Under the pieces are notes generated by a model. It saw nothing but the letters and a program-made list of their open reading frames with translations. It did no database searches and was not told where the DNA came from. From the NCBI RefSeq assembly GCF_040869045.1, contig NC_090324.1:56387346-56451345 (forward strand): DNA of 64,000 bases, given 5' to 3'. Source of the DNA: Eurosta solidaginis (Eukaryota > Arthropoda > Insecta > Diptera > Tephritidae). Positions 21,291 to 31,965 of the stretch are shown one piece after another. Position 1 is the first letter of the stretch, and each line of letters begins with the position of its first letter. A program made the translations under genes and the position numbers.

Positions 21291-22567
21291 CTTGACCACT
21301 GCTGTCGCTAACATAACGCGATCAGGCACGCTCACTGTGTGCATAGCTTGTGAGGTCGAAGATTGTGGTGTTGTTTCGAACGATATCGGGTATTGGTGTA
21401 ACATGGTATGATGTGACCGGTTACAAACTCGATACCATTCTAGTTGGCATTTAGAAACCGTATGTCCCTTGCGCAAGCAATTTATACATAATGGGACCGA
21501 TTTCGCGAAATCGAATCTTTGCTGAGGCGAGACAGTTTTGAATTTAGGGTAGTTGGTTAAGAAGTGGTTCTTGGAGTTGCAGTGGAAACAAGTAGTTTGC
21601 TTAGCTTTCGCAGCCACAAAGGCTGACTTTGGCTTTTCAGCGCTCTTGTGGTTTGCCTTTGGGTGCGTGCGACTTTGACGACGTCGACGCTTCTTCAGAC
21701 GAGAGGTGCTGGTATCTCTTATTGAGAGCCGCTTCGCGCTCACTCCACAGCGGAAGCTTGTCGTATTCAATTTGATCCTCCCATTTTGACCGCGTAGTGG
21801 GATCAACCTTCGACATCACTAAATGTATCAACATTGCATTCGATATATTTTTGTCGTCACCCAAAGACAACAGGGAGCCATACACGGCAGATACTGTATC
21901 GATCATAGACCGCGACGAAAGCGAAGATGGTTTTTGAATTTTTGGAAGCTCAAACAGTTTTGCAACTGTGTTAGAAAATATTAGACATTTGTTGTCATAT
22001 ACCTTTTTTAAGCTTGCCCCCGCCTTCGGATAATTTTCTTCCGTCATTTGGAAGGCCTTCACTGTTCCTAAAGCTTCACCAGACAAGAACGAAACTAAAT
22101 GTGTGAATTTTTCAATGTCTGAATGCGCTGGATTATTATGAACGAGGCTCTCAAACAAAATCATAAAATTTTTAAACACCGAATACTGCCCTCGAAACTT
22201 GGGCAGCGACATTTTCGGAAGCCTTGGGCTGTGAGGCGCTGTGAAGCAGGTGTCAGAAGCTTTTGTTTTTTGCTCTCTGACAATATCGATTTTAACATAG
22301 CCTTGGTTCCAACAATTAAATCTTCAAGGCTGTCACGAGTGTCATCATCTTCATCGATCTCTTATATTTCGGACTGACACGCTAGAAGCTTTTCGCTGTA
22401 ACTATTCAGCATTTCGAGTTGACACTCAACTTCCGACGGATCTGATGAAAGTGAATGATTATGAATTCCCTTTTTATTTCGAGCTGTGCTTTTTTTAAAA
22501 TTGTCCTTTGTCTTTTTAATGAAGTAGCGTCTTCCACCTGGCCTAGCTAATTCTCACTTTTACTCAT
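21290..22567 (-). pseudogene. gag: BEL A gag
   Basis: The gag starts at ATG 22567 (MSKSEN). An in-frame stop comes soon after, a frame change and stop lie near 22370-22450, and a good stretch with LPKMSLPKFRGQYSVFKNF follows, the DUF1759-type capsid start. Zinc motifs are CFHCNSKNHFLTNYPKF, an intact CCHC knuckle CINCLRKGHTVSKC, and NRSHHTMLH. A frameshift at about 21640-21800 divides the capsid and knuckle parts. Gag would package element RNA. Confidence 0.82.
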
Positions 22568-23861
22568 CTTGATTCGCTATGTACAATAACTTTGTACAAA
22601 TTTATAGTTTGTAAGTTTTCAACGCGGCAATACGAAAACAAAAAAAATCGCTGAAACTTCACCAGAACTATCGAAAAAAAGGCGCAAATCAAGAGATAAA
22701 AGCTTATAATTCCTTAATTGGGAAAACTAAACGCGATGTCGAATGTTTTAAGGGCCTAACCGTGAAAAAAATTATGGTCAACGATTTAACCAAACACTTA
22801 AGGCTGTATAGCTTTCGAAAAATATTTGACAGAATGGTAATCGGAGCCTTGTCGGAAATTGTACGAGGTAGTTTTTCACTAAACAATCCCGAAATCTTGT
22901 TTTACGAAATTTGTTTATAAAGAATTTAATTTCAAAGTTAATACAAGAGATGCCAAAAATTAAAGCTTGTTTGGTGATCTTCGCAGCAATTTAACAAAAC
23001 CAACAAACTCAACAGCTTTTAGTTGTTCGCACTCAATACCTGTTCTTTATGGACTGGTTCGTTTCCAGCTTCGACTTCCCTTTTGCAGAGTAGACAGCTG
23101 CACTTCATTCCTGTCCAGCAATCCTTAAGTGGCCAAATATTTGATCAGGAGGGGTATCGGGTACAGACAGCACTGGATATCAGCAGCAGTATTTTCGTAT
23201 TTGTGTGTGTGCAACACAGTTTATTGCGCAAATAGCTTTTTGTATGCACTTAGCGCTTTGTGGTGGTAAGTATAGAACTTCTTTTAGCCCTTTTTATTAG
23301 ATATGGTAACACACATGTGGGTATGTACCTCTTAATAAAATTAATTTTTTGTATCTTTTTACGTTTTTCACATTGGCAGGACTATTAATTTGCCGGCTAC
23401 TGTAAGTATAAAAACGCTTGGTACGCAGGTAAATTCTTGGCTGTTTGCTTTACTTTAAAACACTTCATAAACTGAATATTATTTTAAATATTTTTTGTGT
23501 GTATGTATTTTTAATTTTTTAACACTGTTTTAAGTTTCTTTGTATTTTAATCTCTTGGTTGATATAAATATTTTTAACAAAGGTAAGAATTTTTAACCAA
23601 TATTTTAAATTTAATTATCAATGTAAGTAAAGTATTTAAAGGTTTAAAAAAGCTCTTTTAACCTTTTTTAAATTTTAGTTTTTATTTTTTAATTTTTTTT
23701 TGTTTATTTTCAGCAACTGCACTGCACTATCAATTTATGCACATATGTATTTTGTTTTTGCACACGCGATTGCGACAAGCAATTAATTGTTTAAATAAAT
23801 TACTTAAATATTTGTTGTTTTTTTTGATATAGTTATCATACAATTTTTTATTTATTTAATT
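22568..23861. other. Non-coding interval, possible BEL A leader/LTR and an unassigned open frame
   Basis: I recognise no gene. A plus-strand open stretch at about 22653-22918 (with one frame change near 22705) is Lys/Arg-rich and then reads KKIMVNDLTKHLRLYSFRKI, a fragment I cannot assign. From 23250 to 23720 the sequence is AT-rich with GTAAGT-like phrases and a TTTATTTTCAG, reminiscent of 13711-14401. An LTR of BEL A should lie here but could not be proved. Confidence 0.35.
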
Positions 23862-23866
23862 CTTTT
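23862..23866. repeat. Target site duplication CTTTT, left copy
   Basis: CTTTT precedes the left LTR of BEL B and recurs at 37537-37541 after the right LTR. Five bases is usual for BEL/Pao integration. Confidence 0.75.
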
Positions 23867-24261
23867 TGTCTTGGCCGGGCCACAGCTCAGGGATGGTGGT
23901 GGTCAAGATTTAATATAGAAAAGAAGAAAAGTTTGGTATTAGAATTTTAATTTAAATATAATATCTTTATTAGAAATAAAGATTGTGCACAAAAATTAAT
24001 TATATATATATATTTTTAGGTTACCTTTTGGTTGAAGCTGGATACTGCGGCGGTATACGTCCTTTCTCCTTGATGTGTGAAAACAAGTGAAGTAAAAAAT
24101 GTATAACAGGTCGATACCGCTTGCCAGTTAAACTGTTTATTTATTCCAGCGATGTTCATTTGTATGGTTAAAATAAACAGTTTGACTGGCACTGTTAACA
24201 ATAGGAGAAAAAGTGCGAGGGCGACCTTTTATGTTTTGAGTTTGGGCTGTTGGCCTAAACA
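23867..24261 (-). repeat. 3' LTR of BEL B
   Basis: This 395-bp direct repeat of 37143-37536 begins TGTCTTGGCC and ends GCCTAAACA on the plus strand. It contains a strong hairpin: 24123-24142 pairs with 24171-24190 in 19 of 20 positions. A 61-codon minus frame is open in both LTRs but is probably incidental. Confidence 0.9.
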
Positions 24262-24276
24262 TGCCCGCCCCCTTGC
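24262..24276 (-). promoter_or_regulatory. Polypurine tract of BEL B
   Basis: The minus strand reads CAAGGGGGCGGGCA directly before the 3' LTR. It is purine-rich apart from two Cs and has the right position for the plus-strand primer. It agrees with the minus orientation of gag and pol. Confidence 0.65.
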
Positions 24277-24372
24277 GATACGCAAGATTTATTTGGACAT
24301 TTTCCGCCGCTAGTTCGCAGTTTAAATTAAATTAAGTTTAAAACTATTTTCAGCTCAGGTTCCGTTTGAATT

Positions 24373-24384
24373 ACCTAAAGTCGA
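24373..24384. repeat. 12-bp target site duplication of LOA-2, left copy
   Basis: ACCTAAAGTCGA occurs here and at 28565-28576, after the ATCT-type tail of the LINE. The first bases may belong to the tail, so the true duplication could be 9-12 bp. Confidence 0.8.
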
Positions 24385-24473
24385 CAGTCAACAGAGGAGC
24401 TCCTGGAAGGTCTAAACTTAGAAGACCTAGGTTTGGAGGACAGAAGAGAGGAAAACCCGCGGCTGTCCGATGA

Positions 24474-26273
24474 GGACGAGCCGGTAAGGCTTCAGCACTG
24501 ACCGGCCCATACACAAAGGTTGCCCAGATCAACCTGCACCATGCTAAAGCTGCTTCGGCAGTAATAGCACGCAGGTTTGCCTCGGAAGGCCATGGCATAG
24601 CACTCATCCAAGAACCTTGGGTGTACAAAGGTCAGATGAGAGGCTTAAAAGAGAGAAATAATAAGGTAATTTGGGATCTTTCTCAAGAAAGACCAAGAGC
24701 GTGTGTAGTACTTAACAACTCCATTAACTATTTTTGCATTACAGAGTTTATGAGTCACGACCTCGTAGCAGTTCAGGCGACGATGGTAATACAAGGAGAG
24801 TCAACAGACATCGTCTTCGCAGCGGCCTACTTCGCGGGAGACAACTACGAGGTCCCTCCAGAGGGTGTGAAGAAACTGACGGAATACTGCAGATGGGCAA
24901 AAATACCGTTGATCATGGGATGCGATGCGAATGCGCACCACGAGGTATGGAACAGTACAGACACCAATTCGAGGGGTGAGTCCGTTCTTGAATTTATTAT
25001 TAGTAATGACCTAAGCATATACAACGTTGGGAATTCACCAACCTTCATCACTAGGTCTAGAGAAGAAGTCCTGGACATAACCCTGGGTCACGATCTGGCT
25101 GATGAGCTGGTCCCTGGATGGGGGGTTTCCTCTGAACCCTCAATGTCGGACCATCTTATTATCCAGTTCGTCATCGGGGCTATGCCCATAGAAGGACCAC
25201 CAAGGCAAAACCCCAGGAACACAAACTGGGACATGTTCAGGAACATAATACAGGGAAATCTTCCTATCATAGATAGTAGGAACAGAGGAACAAGTTATAT
25301 GGAATTGGAGACAAGAGTTAATAACTTCAACCGTGTCATTATTGAAGCGTTTAACTCTAGCTGTCGAGAATCCAAAGGCCCAGGAAATAAAACCCCCTGG
25401 TGGTCGAGGAAACTCTCGGAAATGAGGAAAACCGTGCGCAAACTCTTTAACCAAGCGAGGCGCACGGGAAACTGGGAGCAATACACAGCGAATCTAACAG
25501 CATATAACAAAGAGATTAGAAAAGCTAAAAGAAAGAGCTTCAGGAAATTTTGTGAGGGTATTTCGGAGGTTCCAGAGGCGGCAAGGCTCCACAAAGCCCT
25601 AGCCAAGGACCAAAGGGAGACACGACTATCAATTAAGCTCCCTGATGGAACCTACTCAAGGACTGAGGAAGAAAGAGCACGTGCCCTGCTTGCAGCTCAT
25701 TTCGCGGATGCATCCTCGGATACCTCAACGGAGGAGGCTCGAGAAGGGAGACCAACACCCACAGATTGGAACCTCGCTAAAGAACTCTTCAACGATGGCA
25801 CAGTTAAGTGGGCAGTAAAGTCTTTCCAGAGCTACAAGTCTCCGGGAGTGGATGGTATATATCCAGCCTTTCTGCAGCAGGGCGGGGAATTGATCCCACA
25901 CCTGGTCAGGATTATGAGGGATAGCCTCGCACTGGCATACATCCCGACGGTGTGGAGAAGAGCAAAAGTGGTCTTTATACCTAAGGTGGCTAAAAACGAC
26001 TACTCCAGTCCTAAGTCCTTTAGGCCTATAAGCCTGACATCCTTTGCTCCCAAAGCAATGGAGAAGATTGTAGACCATGAGATTAGATCAAAGGCTCTCG
26101 TTAGAGTGCCACTACATAAAGATCAGCATGCATACAGAACAGGCAGGTCGACAGAAACTGCACTGTATCAGCTGTCCACAGAAATCCAAAGTGCGCTCGA
26201 GTGCGGGGAGATAACTCTATGCGCATTTTTGGACATAGAGGGGGTTTCGACAACACGACACACGAAAGTGTGA
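24474..26273 (+). pseudogene. LOA-2 ORF2: endonuclease and first half of RT
   Basis: The frame opens after TGA 24471 and runs 600 codons. The endonuclease shows KVAQINLHHAKAASAVIAR, LIQEPWVY, IMGCDANAHHEVW, VLDITLGH and SDHLIIQFVI, with all key EEP residues in place. RT begins with FQSYKSPGVDGIYPAFLQ and FRPISLTSFAPKAMEKIVD. At CAFLDIEG the frame shifts (near 26240) and stops at 26273. GTG 24621 is not a start; the real start is unclear. Confidence 0.88.
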
Positions 26274-27060
26274 ATCGGGTACTCGAGAGAAGAGAGATAC
26301 AGCGTCCAATCCGTATGTGGATAAACGCCTTATTGCGCACGAGGATTGCCGAAACCTCAAGTGGGGACGGTACAGTAGAGATTAAAACAACGAAAGGATG
26401 TCCACAAGGGGGCGTCCTGTCACCCCTGCTGTGGAGCCTGGTAGTAGATGAACTTCTACAGAGGCTCTCAGACAACGGAATCCGATGTCAGGGGTACGCG
26501 GATGATATTGTTATCATTGTAAGGGGCAAATTTGAGAGCACCCTTTGCGACATAATGCAAAGGGCATTGAGGTTAACGAAAGAATGGTGTACTGAGGTAG
26601 GGCTAAGCATCAACCCTAACAAGACATCCATTGTGCCCTTTACCAGGAAAAGGAAACTGGAAGGGATTAGGCAAATCACAATGGATTGAGTACAGATGGA
26701 GTACACGTCTGAGGTGAAATACTTGGGAGTCACGTTTGACTCTAAGCTCTTATGGAAGAAACACGTGGACAACACCATATCAAAGGCTACAAGAGCAATA
26801 ATGGTGTGCAGACGTATTGCAGGAAGATCCTGGGGATGCAGCTCAAAGATCCTAAGATGGATATACACTATGATAGTGAGACCTATCATAGTGTACGGAG
26901 CAGTTGCGTGGGCATCAAGAACAACCATGGTGACCGTACAAAAATCGCTCACGAAGCTTCAACGCTTAGCGTGTGTCTGCATTACGGGAGCCATGCGAAC
27001 ATGCCCGACGGCAGCAATAGAAGTGCTGCTTGAGTTAACGCCTCTACATATAATAATTTA
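26240..27060 (+). pseudogene. LOA-2 RT palm, catalytic site and thumb
   Basis: After the frameshift the next frame carries KGCPQGGVLSPLLWSLVVDEL and an intact YADD (26495-26506, in CQGYADDIVIIVRG). It stops at TGA 26687-26689. The following frame carries the thumb (VKYLGVTFDSKLLWKKHVD, GAVAWASRTTMVTVQKSL) to a TAG at 27058. The single stop and frameshift are the only breaks in this part. Confidence 0.86.
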
Positions 27061-27136
27061 GCAGGCAGCCAGGAGTACTTTAGTAAACATAGCTAAAGAG
27101 GGATGTGGAAGAGGCAAAGTTATACAGTCACGGAGC

Positions 27137-27717
27137 ATGGCGAAGCTGCAGGAGCAGATTCCACTTATCCAACTTCCCAGAGATGATACGAGGAAGATAA
27201 TTAAGTTTGAGAAGCGCTTCAAAATAGAGCTGGGGAACAAATGTACGTGGGACACCTCCAGGATTGAAGCGCTTCACCAGGAACACACTATAATATGGTA
27301 CACCGATGGCTCGAAGACACCGGAGGGCATAGGAGCGGTGATCTTCGGGCCCCGAACCAAAAATATCCCTACCACTCGGAAAATATCCGAGCATCTTCCA
27401 GGCCGAAGTTGTTGCCATAAGCCGGTGTGCAGAGATAAATTTACAGCGGGGATATACCAGCGAGAAAATCGTTATACTCAGCGACAGTCAGGCTGCACTC
27501 AAGGCATTAACTTCGGTTGAGATCAAATCATCAACAGTCCTTGAGTGCGTGGAGAGGTTAAACAATCTAGGAGTCGACAACACCATCCGTCTGGCATGGG
27601 TACCTGGACACAGAGGAGTGGATGGTAACGAGCGAGCCGACGAGCTTGCCAAGTTGGCAGCGGCCGGAAAGCCAATAGGACCCGAGCCTATGGTGCCAAT
27701 AGGGTCACATACAATAA
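27137..27717 (+). pseudogene. LOA-2 RNase H, 5' of the SINE
   Basis: IIWYTDGSKTPEGIGAVIFG gives the first catalytic Asp (TDGS). A frameshift near 27400 moves to the frame with ILSDSQAALKAL (DSQ) and WVPGHRGVDGNERADELAKLA. All RNase H motifs remain, unlike LOA-1. The domain runs to GSHTI, where the SINE entered. Confidence 0.85.
27711..27717. repeat. SINE target duplication, left copy
   Basis: ACAATAA stands here and at 28079-28085. Joining across it restores the LOA-2 frame GSHTIREDFIQKEAC. Confidence 0.75.
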
Positions 27718-28078
27718 AAAAAAAAATAAATGTAAGGCGCGATAACCTCCGAAGAGATCTAAGGCCGAGCTCCTCTTCCAATTTGCGTCGTGCTCCTCTT
27801 GATTTTCCCTACAAATTGGCCAGATGGGACCTACATGTTTTATGCCGACTCCGAACGGCATCTGCAAGGCAGATGAATTTTCACTGAGAGCTTTTCATGG
27901 CAGAAATACACCCGGAGCGCTTGCCAAGCACTGCCGAGGGGCGACCCCGCTTAGAAAAATTTTCTTCTAATTGAAAAACCTTATTTCTTAAATTTTGATG
28001 TTGCTTTGCCCGGGAGTTGAACCCAGGGCATACGGTGTGATAGGCGGAGCACGCTACCATCACACCACGGTGGCCGCC
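27718..28078 (-). mobile_element. tRNA-derived SINE, complete
   Basis: On the minus strand the 361-bp insert starts with a tRNA-like head: an A-box-like region (28053-28067) and a B box GGTTCAACTCC (28013-28023). An unrelated body follows, then a T-rich tail (TTTATTTTTTTTTTT). The head would be an internal RNA polymerase III promoter. I recall very similar SINEs from fly genomes. It interrupts the LOA-2 ORF2 and has a 7-bp duplication. A body fragment of the same family is at 50360-50486. Confidence 0.85.
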
Positions 28079-28492
28079 ACAATAAGGGAGGACTTTATAC
28101 AAAAGGAGGCGTGCCTCAGAGGACAACACTGGCGCGAGAATCCAGGACTTCGGCAGGCAAAGGCACTAATAGGAGGGTACAACTCGAAGCGATATAAGGC
28201 TATGATTAACCTCCCAAAAAGTAGCCTTAGGATTATAACAGGTATACTCACAGGTCACTGTAGGCTAAAGAGCCACATGCATAAATTGGGCATATCAGCT
28301 AGTAGCCTCTGTCGCTTCTGTGATGTCGAAGATGAGTCTGCAGAACACATCATGAAGGAATGTGAGGCAGTCGCGAGACGAAGACTTAGAATCCTAGGAT
28401 CATCCAAACTAGGAAATAGTCACATACACTCTTTGAAGCCGGGAACCATTCTGGATTTTCTCAGGGAACTCGGCTTGGATGAAGTGTTGTAA
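28079..28492 (+). pseudogene. LOA-2 C-terminal finger region, 3' of the SINE
   Basis: The frame continues from GSHTI as REDFIQKEACLRGQHW, then LRIITGILTGHCRLKSHMHKL and CRFCDVEDESAEHIMKECEAV, the same Cys-x2-Cys...His-x4-Cys finger as in LOA-1. It ends at a stop at 28492. The 3' UTR and ATCT tail follow. Confidence 0.88.
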
Positions 28493-28576
28493 AGAGAATT
28501 GAGGGCACAATAGACCAATAGGTCGCAGTGCTTAACCTCACAACATCTATCTATCTATCTATCTACCTAAAGTCGA

Positions 28577-30860
28577 AAATTGAAAAAAAATAAATAATAG
28601 ATGAACATGGTTCAATCTCAGTGGCACATTCATTTTTATTTCATGTATGTATGTATAAAATATGTCATTGCTTATGTATATGCATAAGCAGTATTCAATT
28701 CAAAAAAAAATATGTAGGTATTTACAATTCATCAATGCACTCGTTGGAGGGAGGTGGAATGCAGGTGATTCCACTCTCCTTGCGGCGCGACTATGACGTG
28801 CTTGCTGCTTGCGTCGATTCTTCTTGCCTTTTCCATTGTAGCTATTTTTGGGCGGTTGGAAAGTTTGCATTTCCAATCCGCTTGCGATCACCTCATGCCG
28901 AAATAGAGGACGAAAACGGCGCAGTTGGAAAGTTTTCATTTCCAATCCGCTCGTAGAAGGTGGGTGGAAAGAAGATGATTCCACTCCACCTGAGGCCTCC
29001 GGACGGAAAGCAGACGTTTCCGCTGCAGAGGACTCTGCTTCGACCTCCAATGCGTTACTGGAGAGTATGTCGCTTTCCTCATCGGTGGTTCTGGTTTTAT
29101 CGACGTAGCGAGCGTATTTCGGTTGACGAGCAATTCTGATAAGGTAAATGTGAACTTCACCTTATAAGGGGTTGTTGGTAGAAGCAGGGTAATGTATGCG
29201 AAATATAAATACCCTATGGATGTATCGCATTGTTGTATAATAGATATTCATTTGTTTTGCAAATGATACCCTCGGACTCCCAAGACAGAAATAATGCCAA
29301 CCCAAACATTAAAAAGAAAGATTTTCTCAAACAATGTCTAATTGATATATTTCCAAGCATTTATAGCATTTATTTTTGATTACTAACTAGTTTCTCAAAA
29401 ATGTAAATGTCTACGTCGTGCTTTTCCATATGTGACGCAGGTAGCCTTACGGATAATTGATGATGTGTCAACACCCTTATGCTACCATACTAGTGAATCG
29501 ATTGTTTGCAATATCGATATATTGCATGTTTCACTAACTTCAGTTCCGGATTAATTAATGAAAACGAAAAACGAAAAAAAAACGTGGCACGTGTGATTTC
29601 GGTTTTGTGATTGCAATATAATCGCAAGAAAAATAGTGCGCGTGCGGGCGAAAAATGTAAATCGCGAGCATTTAACTTTCCCGTCGTTAATTTGTTGTTA
29701 GTGAAGTGTTTTATTGAAGCAAAATATACATATGTGTATATATATTGCAACTAAAAAAGAGAGGAAAAAAGATATGTAATGAAGAGTTATGAAAGGTCAA
29801 GCAAAAAAAAAACCTCCACCAAAGCAGAGTAACTAGCATAGTGAAAAGTGTGTGATTGTGTTTTTTTTTGTTTTTTGCAACGATCCGCAATAAAATCATG
29901 CGATCGTGGAGTGACAACATTTACATATTATATTATTGTGAAAGAAAAAAAATTGTTTTCCCCTTTTAAGAGTTTTATTTTTTTGTGTTGGTTTTTGTTT
30001 CGAAAAGCAAAAACTTAATTGCAATATGTTGCATTAGGGTGAACGGAGCAATCCGAAATTTCTCCTGTTTTTTTTTTTGTTAGAACATTTTTTGTTCTTT
30101 GTTTTTTGTTTAGTATTTAAACTTTTTACTTCAAAAGTAAAAAGGAATTGTGCTATGTGCCGTGCATTATATTAGGGTGTTCTTAATTGAAAAATTTTTA
30201 TTTCCGTAATTTTTTTTTTACTTATTTTATTTTTGTTTTCGTTTTTATCTCGATAAAAACGGGTGTATGCAATGGAATTGGCAGCGCTTTTGTTTAATTT
30301 AAGTAACGTTGCCTTTGCCATTGTACTATCCTTTTTTTCGTTTCTTCGCAACAAAAATAAAAAATTATGTTTATGTGATCACCCTTATATATAATGCATT
30401 AGGCAAAAAGAACAAATTTGAGGGAAATTTCATGATTGAATATGTGGTTTGCGAACCCACGATTTTTTTTTTTTTTGCCTAAGCAGACCCGAAAATTTTT
30501 CCTTCATGATTCCATGCACTCCAATGCATATAGTCATTATGTACATGTTTGTGCACATGTTTTCGGTGGATACTACCCAGATATAACTTCATTTTGTAGT
30601 GAGTGTGTAAAAACGCATTAAAAATTGAACATTTAATAATAAAATGTGTTCATCAATTGTAGCAAAATATTTTTGCCTTTGTAAATGTAAACCATACCAC
30701 CCATTTGCGCAAGCATGCATATGTACGTATGTAACATTAGGCTGGATCCAAAAGTATATTTTCGTTCCTCTATGAGTTTTGTTGAAGTTGATTAGTTTTG
30801 GTTAGAAGTTTTTTTTATGTGTGGAGTCTTTTTAACTCCGATTTTAGCGTTACTACTGAA
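28577..30860 (-). other. BEL B 3' region; AT-rich, with an unassigned minus frame at 28700-29159
   Basis: It lies between the BEL B pol end and LOA-2. A minus frame open from a TAA near 29162 down to 28700 (about 153 codons) reads LIRIARQPKYARYVDKTRTT and then five spaced copies of a short motif, [A/V/L]E[T/S/M]xxF (for example VESSSF, LEMKTF, LEMQTF, VESPAF). I do not recognise it; it may be an extra BEL ORF or chance. From 29400 to 30860 there are long A/T homopolymers and no supported frame. Confidence 0.45.
28754..29022. repeat. Array of five short GGAA...TTCC palindromes
   Basis: Near-perfect inverted repeats of 19-21 bp lie at 28754-28774, 28856-28876, 28925-28945, 28964-28984 and 29004-29022. 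Each is of the form xGGAA(A/T), a 7-9 base loop, then (A/T)TTCCx. They coincide with the five peptide-motif copies on the minus strand. Confidence 0.75.
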
Positions 30861-30864
30861 TATT

Positions 30865-31880
30865 AGGGTCCGTCGTGTTGTCGGTTTCCGCGGTATATGG
30901 TGGTAATAATATTAGTTTGGCAAGTGGTCTTGTGACTTGCCCCCTCTCAGTTCTTATATCCACAACGCGAACCCGGTTGTCTGATCCAGGGTGTAACCTT
31001 ATCACACGCCCCAATCTCCATTCGTTGGGAGGAAGATTGTCTTACCGTATAACCACCATATCTCCGACTTGCATATTTGATTTAGGATGCTTCCATTTTA
31101 TCCGTTTCTGTAGTTCCGAAAGATATTCTGATTTCCATCTTCTGCAGAAGTTTTGATGTAATGCCTTGAGTTTGTGTCAGCGATTGACTATTGAGGCAGT
31201 ATTTTCATCAACGCTGATTTCCGCTGGTGTTAATAGGTGTCCTCCAATGAGAAAGTGTCCTGGTGTTAGGGGCTCAACGTCAAATGGTTCATTTGAAGCG
31301 AGGCTAAGAGGACGAGAATTGAGACATGAATCAATTCTACATAACAGTGTGTTAAATTCCTCAAAAGTGAATTTGTTGTTCAAGGCCACTTTTCTGAAGT
31401 GGCTTTTAAAGCTTTTTCCTCCCATGTGTGGAGCTCCTGCTGGCATGAAATGCCAATTTAATGCCTGATGGGAATATTTTGACAGGGTTTGGTTTCTTGT
31501 TTGGCAAGAAATTCCTTAAATTCAGTTTTTAATGCACGTGATGCACCGACAAAGTTTGTTCCATTGTCCAAATAAATGTTTCTTGGACATCCTCGTCTAG
31601 CTACGAGTCTTTAAAGAGCGGCTAGAAATGAGGAAGTGCTCAAATCAATAGTGGCTTCTAAATGTATGGCCTTAGTAGAAAAGCAAACGAACAGACAAAC
31701 GTAACCCTTTGAGGTACGACACCCGCGCCCACTGTAACTCTTAATATAGAAAGGCCCTGCGAAATCTACCCCTGATTTTGAGATCGTTTCTTGAAGATCG
31801 TGCAGATCTTACAATTATGAATAACGGATCGTATCATGGTTTTAACTTTTGGTATCCAGTATTGTGTTCTAATGATGCGC
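30865..31880 (-). pseudogene. pol: BEL B integrase
   Basis: Best seen at 31177-31446: GAPHMGGKSFKSHFRKVALN...NKFTFEEFNTLL...LNSRPLS...LTPGHFLIGGHLL. This is the end of the BEL integrase core; the LWE that should follow MGG is missing, so the catalytic Glu appears deleted. The C-terminal strand region is then read in other frames down to about 30865. The core upstream (31450-31880) is heavily broken. Confidence 0.75.
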
Positions 31881-31965
31881 AGCATTAATTGGTTTTCACC
31901 ATGGAGAGAAATTTCATGGACAAATTGAACATAAAGACGAGTAAACCTACAATTGTACGGAGGTA

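Larger units (their letters stand above)
14402..22567 (-). mobile_element. BEL/Pao retrotransposon A, interrupted by LOA-1
   Basis: Minus-strand order is gag (from ATG 22567), protease, RT, RNase H and integrase to 14402; this is the BEL/Pao order. The LOA LINE at 15185-18284 splits the integrase. Without it the coding span is about 5.1 kb. There are many stops and frameshifts in gag, RT and RNase H, but the catalytic motifs of protease, RT and integrase survive. LTRs were not identified with confidence. Confidence 0.85.
24385..28564 (+). mobile_element. LOA-clade LINE, copy LOA-2
   Basis: This 4.18-kb plus-strand element has EEP, RT, RNase H and a C-terminal finger, ends in a CTATCTATCTATCTATCTACC microsatellite tail, and has a 9-12 bp target duplication. 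ORF1 is missing or reduced to a short piece, so it is 5'-truncated. The first 1.8 kb of ORF2 is open; later there are two frameshifts, two stops and the SINE insertion. It lies in the 3' region of BEL B and is therefore younger than it. Confidence 0.9.

Noticed and set aside
24016..24201. 61-codon minus frame also present at 37291-37476
   Set aside because: Both lie in the two LTRs of the same element and are similar because the LTRs are; no evidence of selection on the protein.
28547..28564. ATCT microsatellite as an independent repeat
   Set aside because: It is the 3' tail of LOA-2, directly followed by the target duplication.
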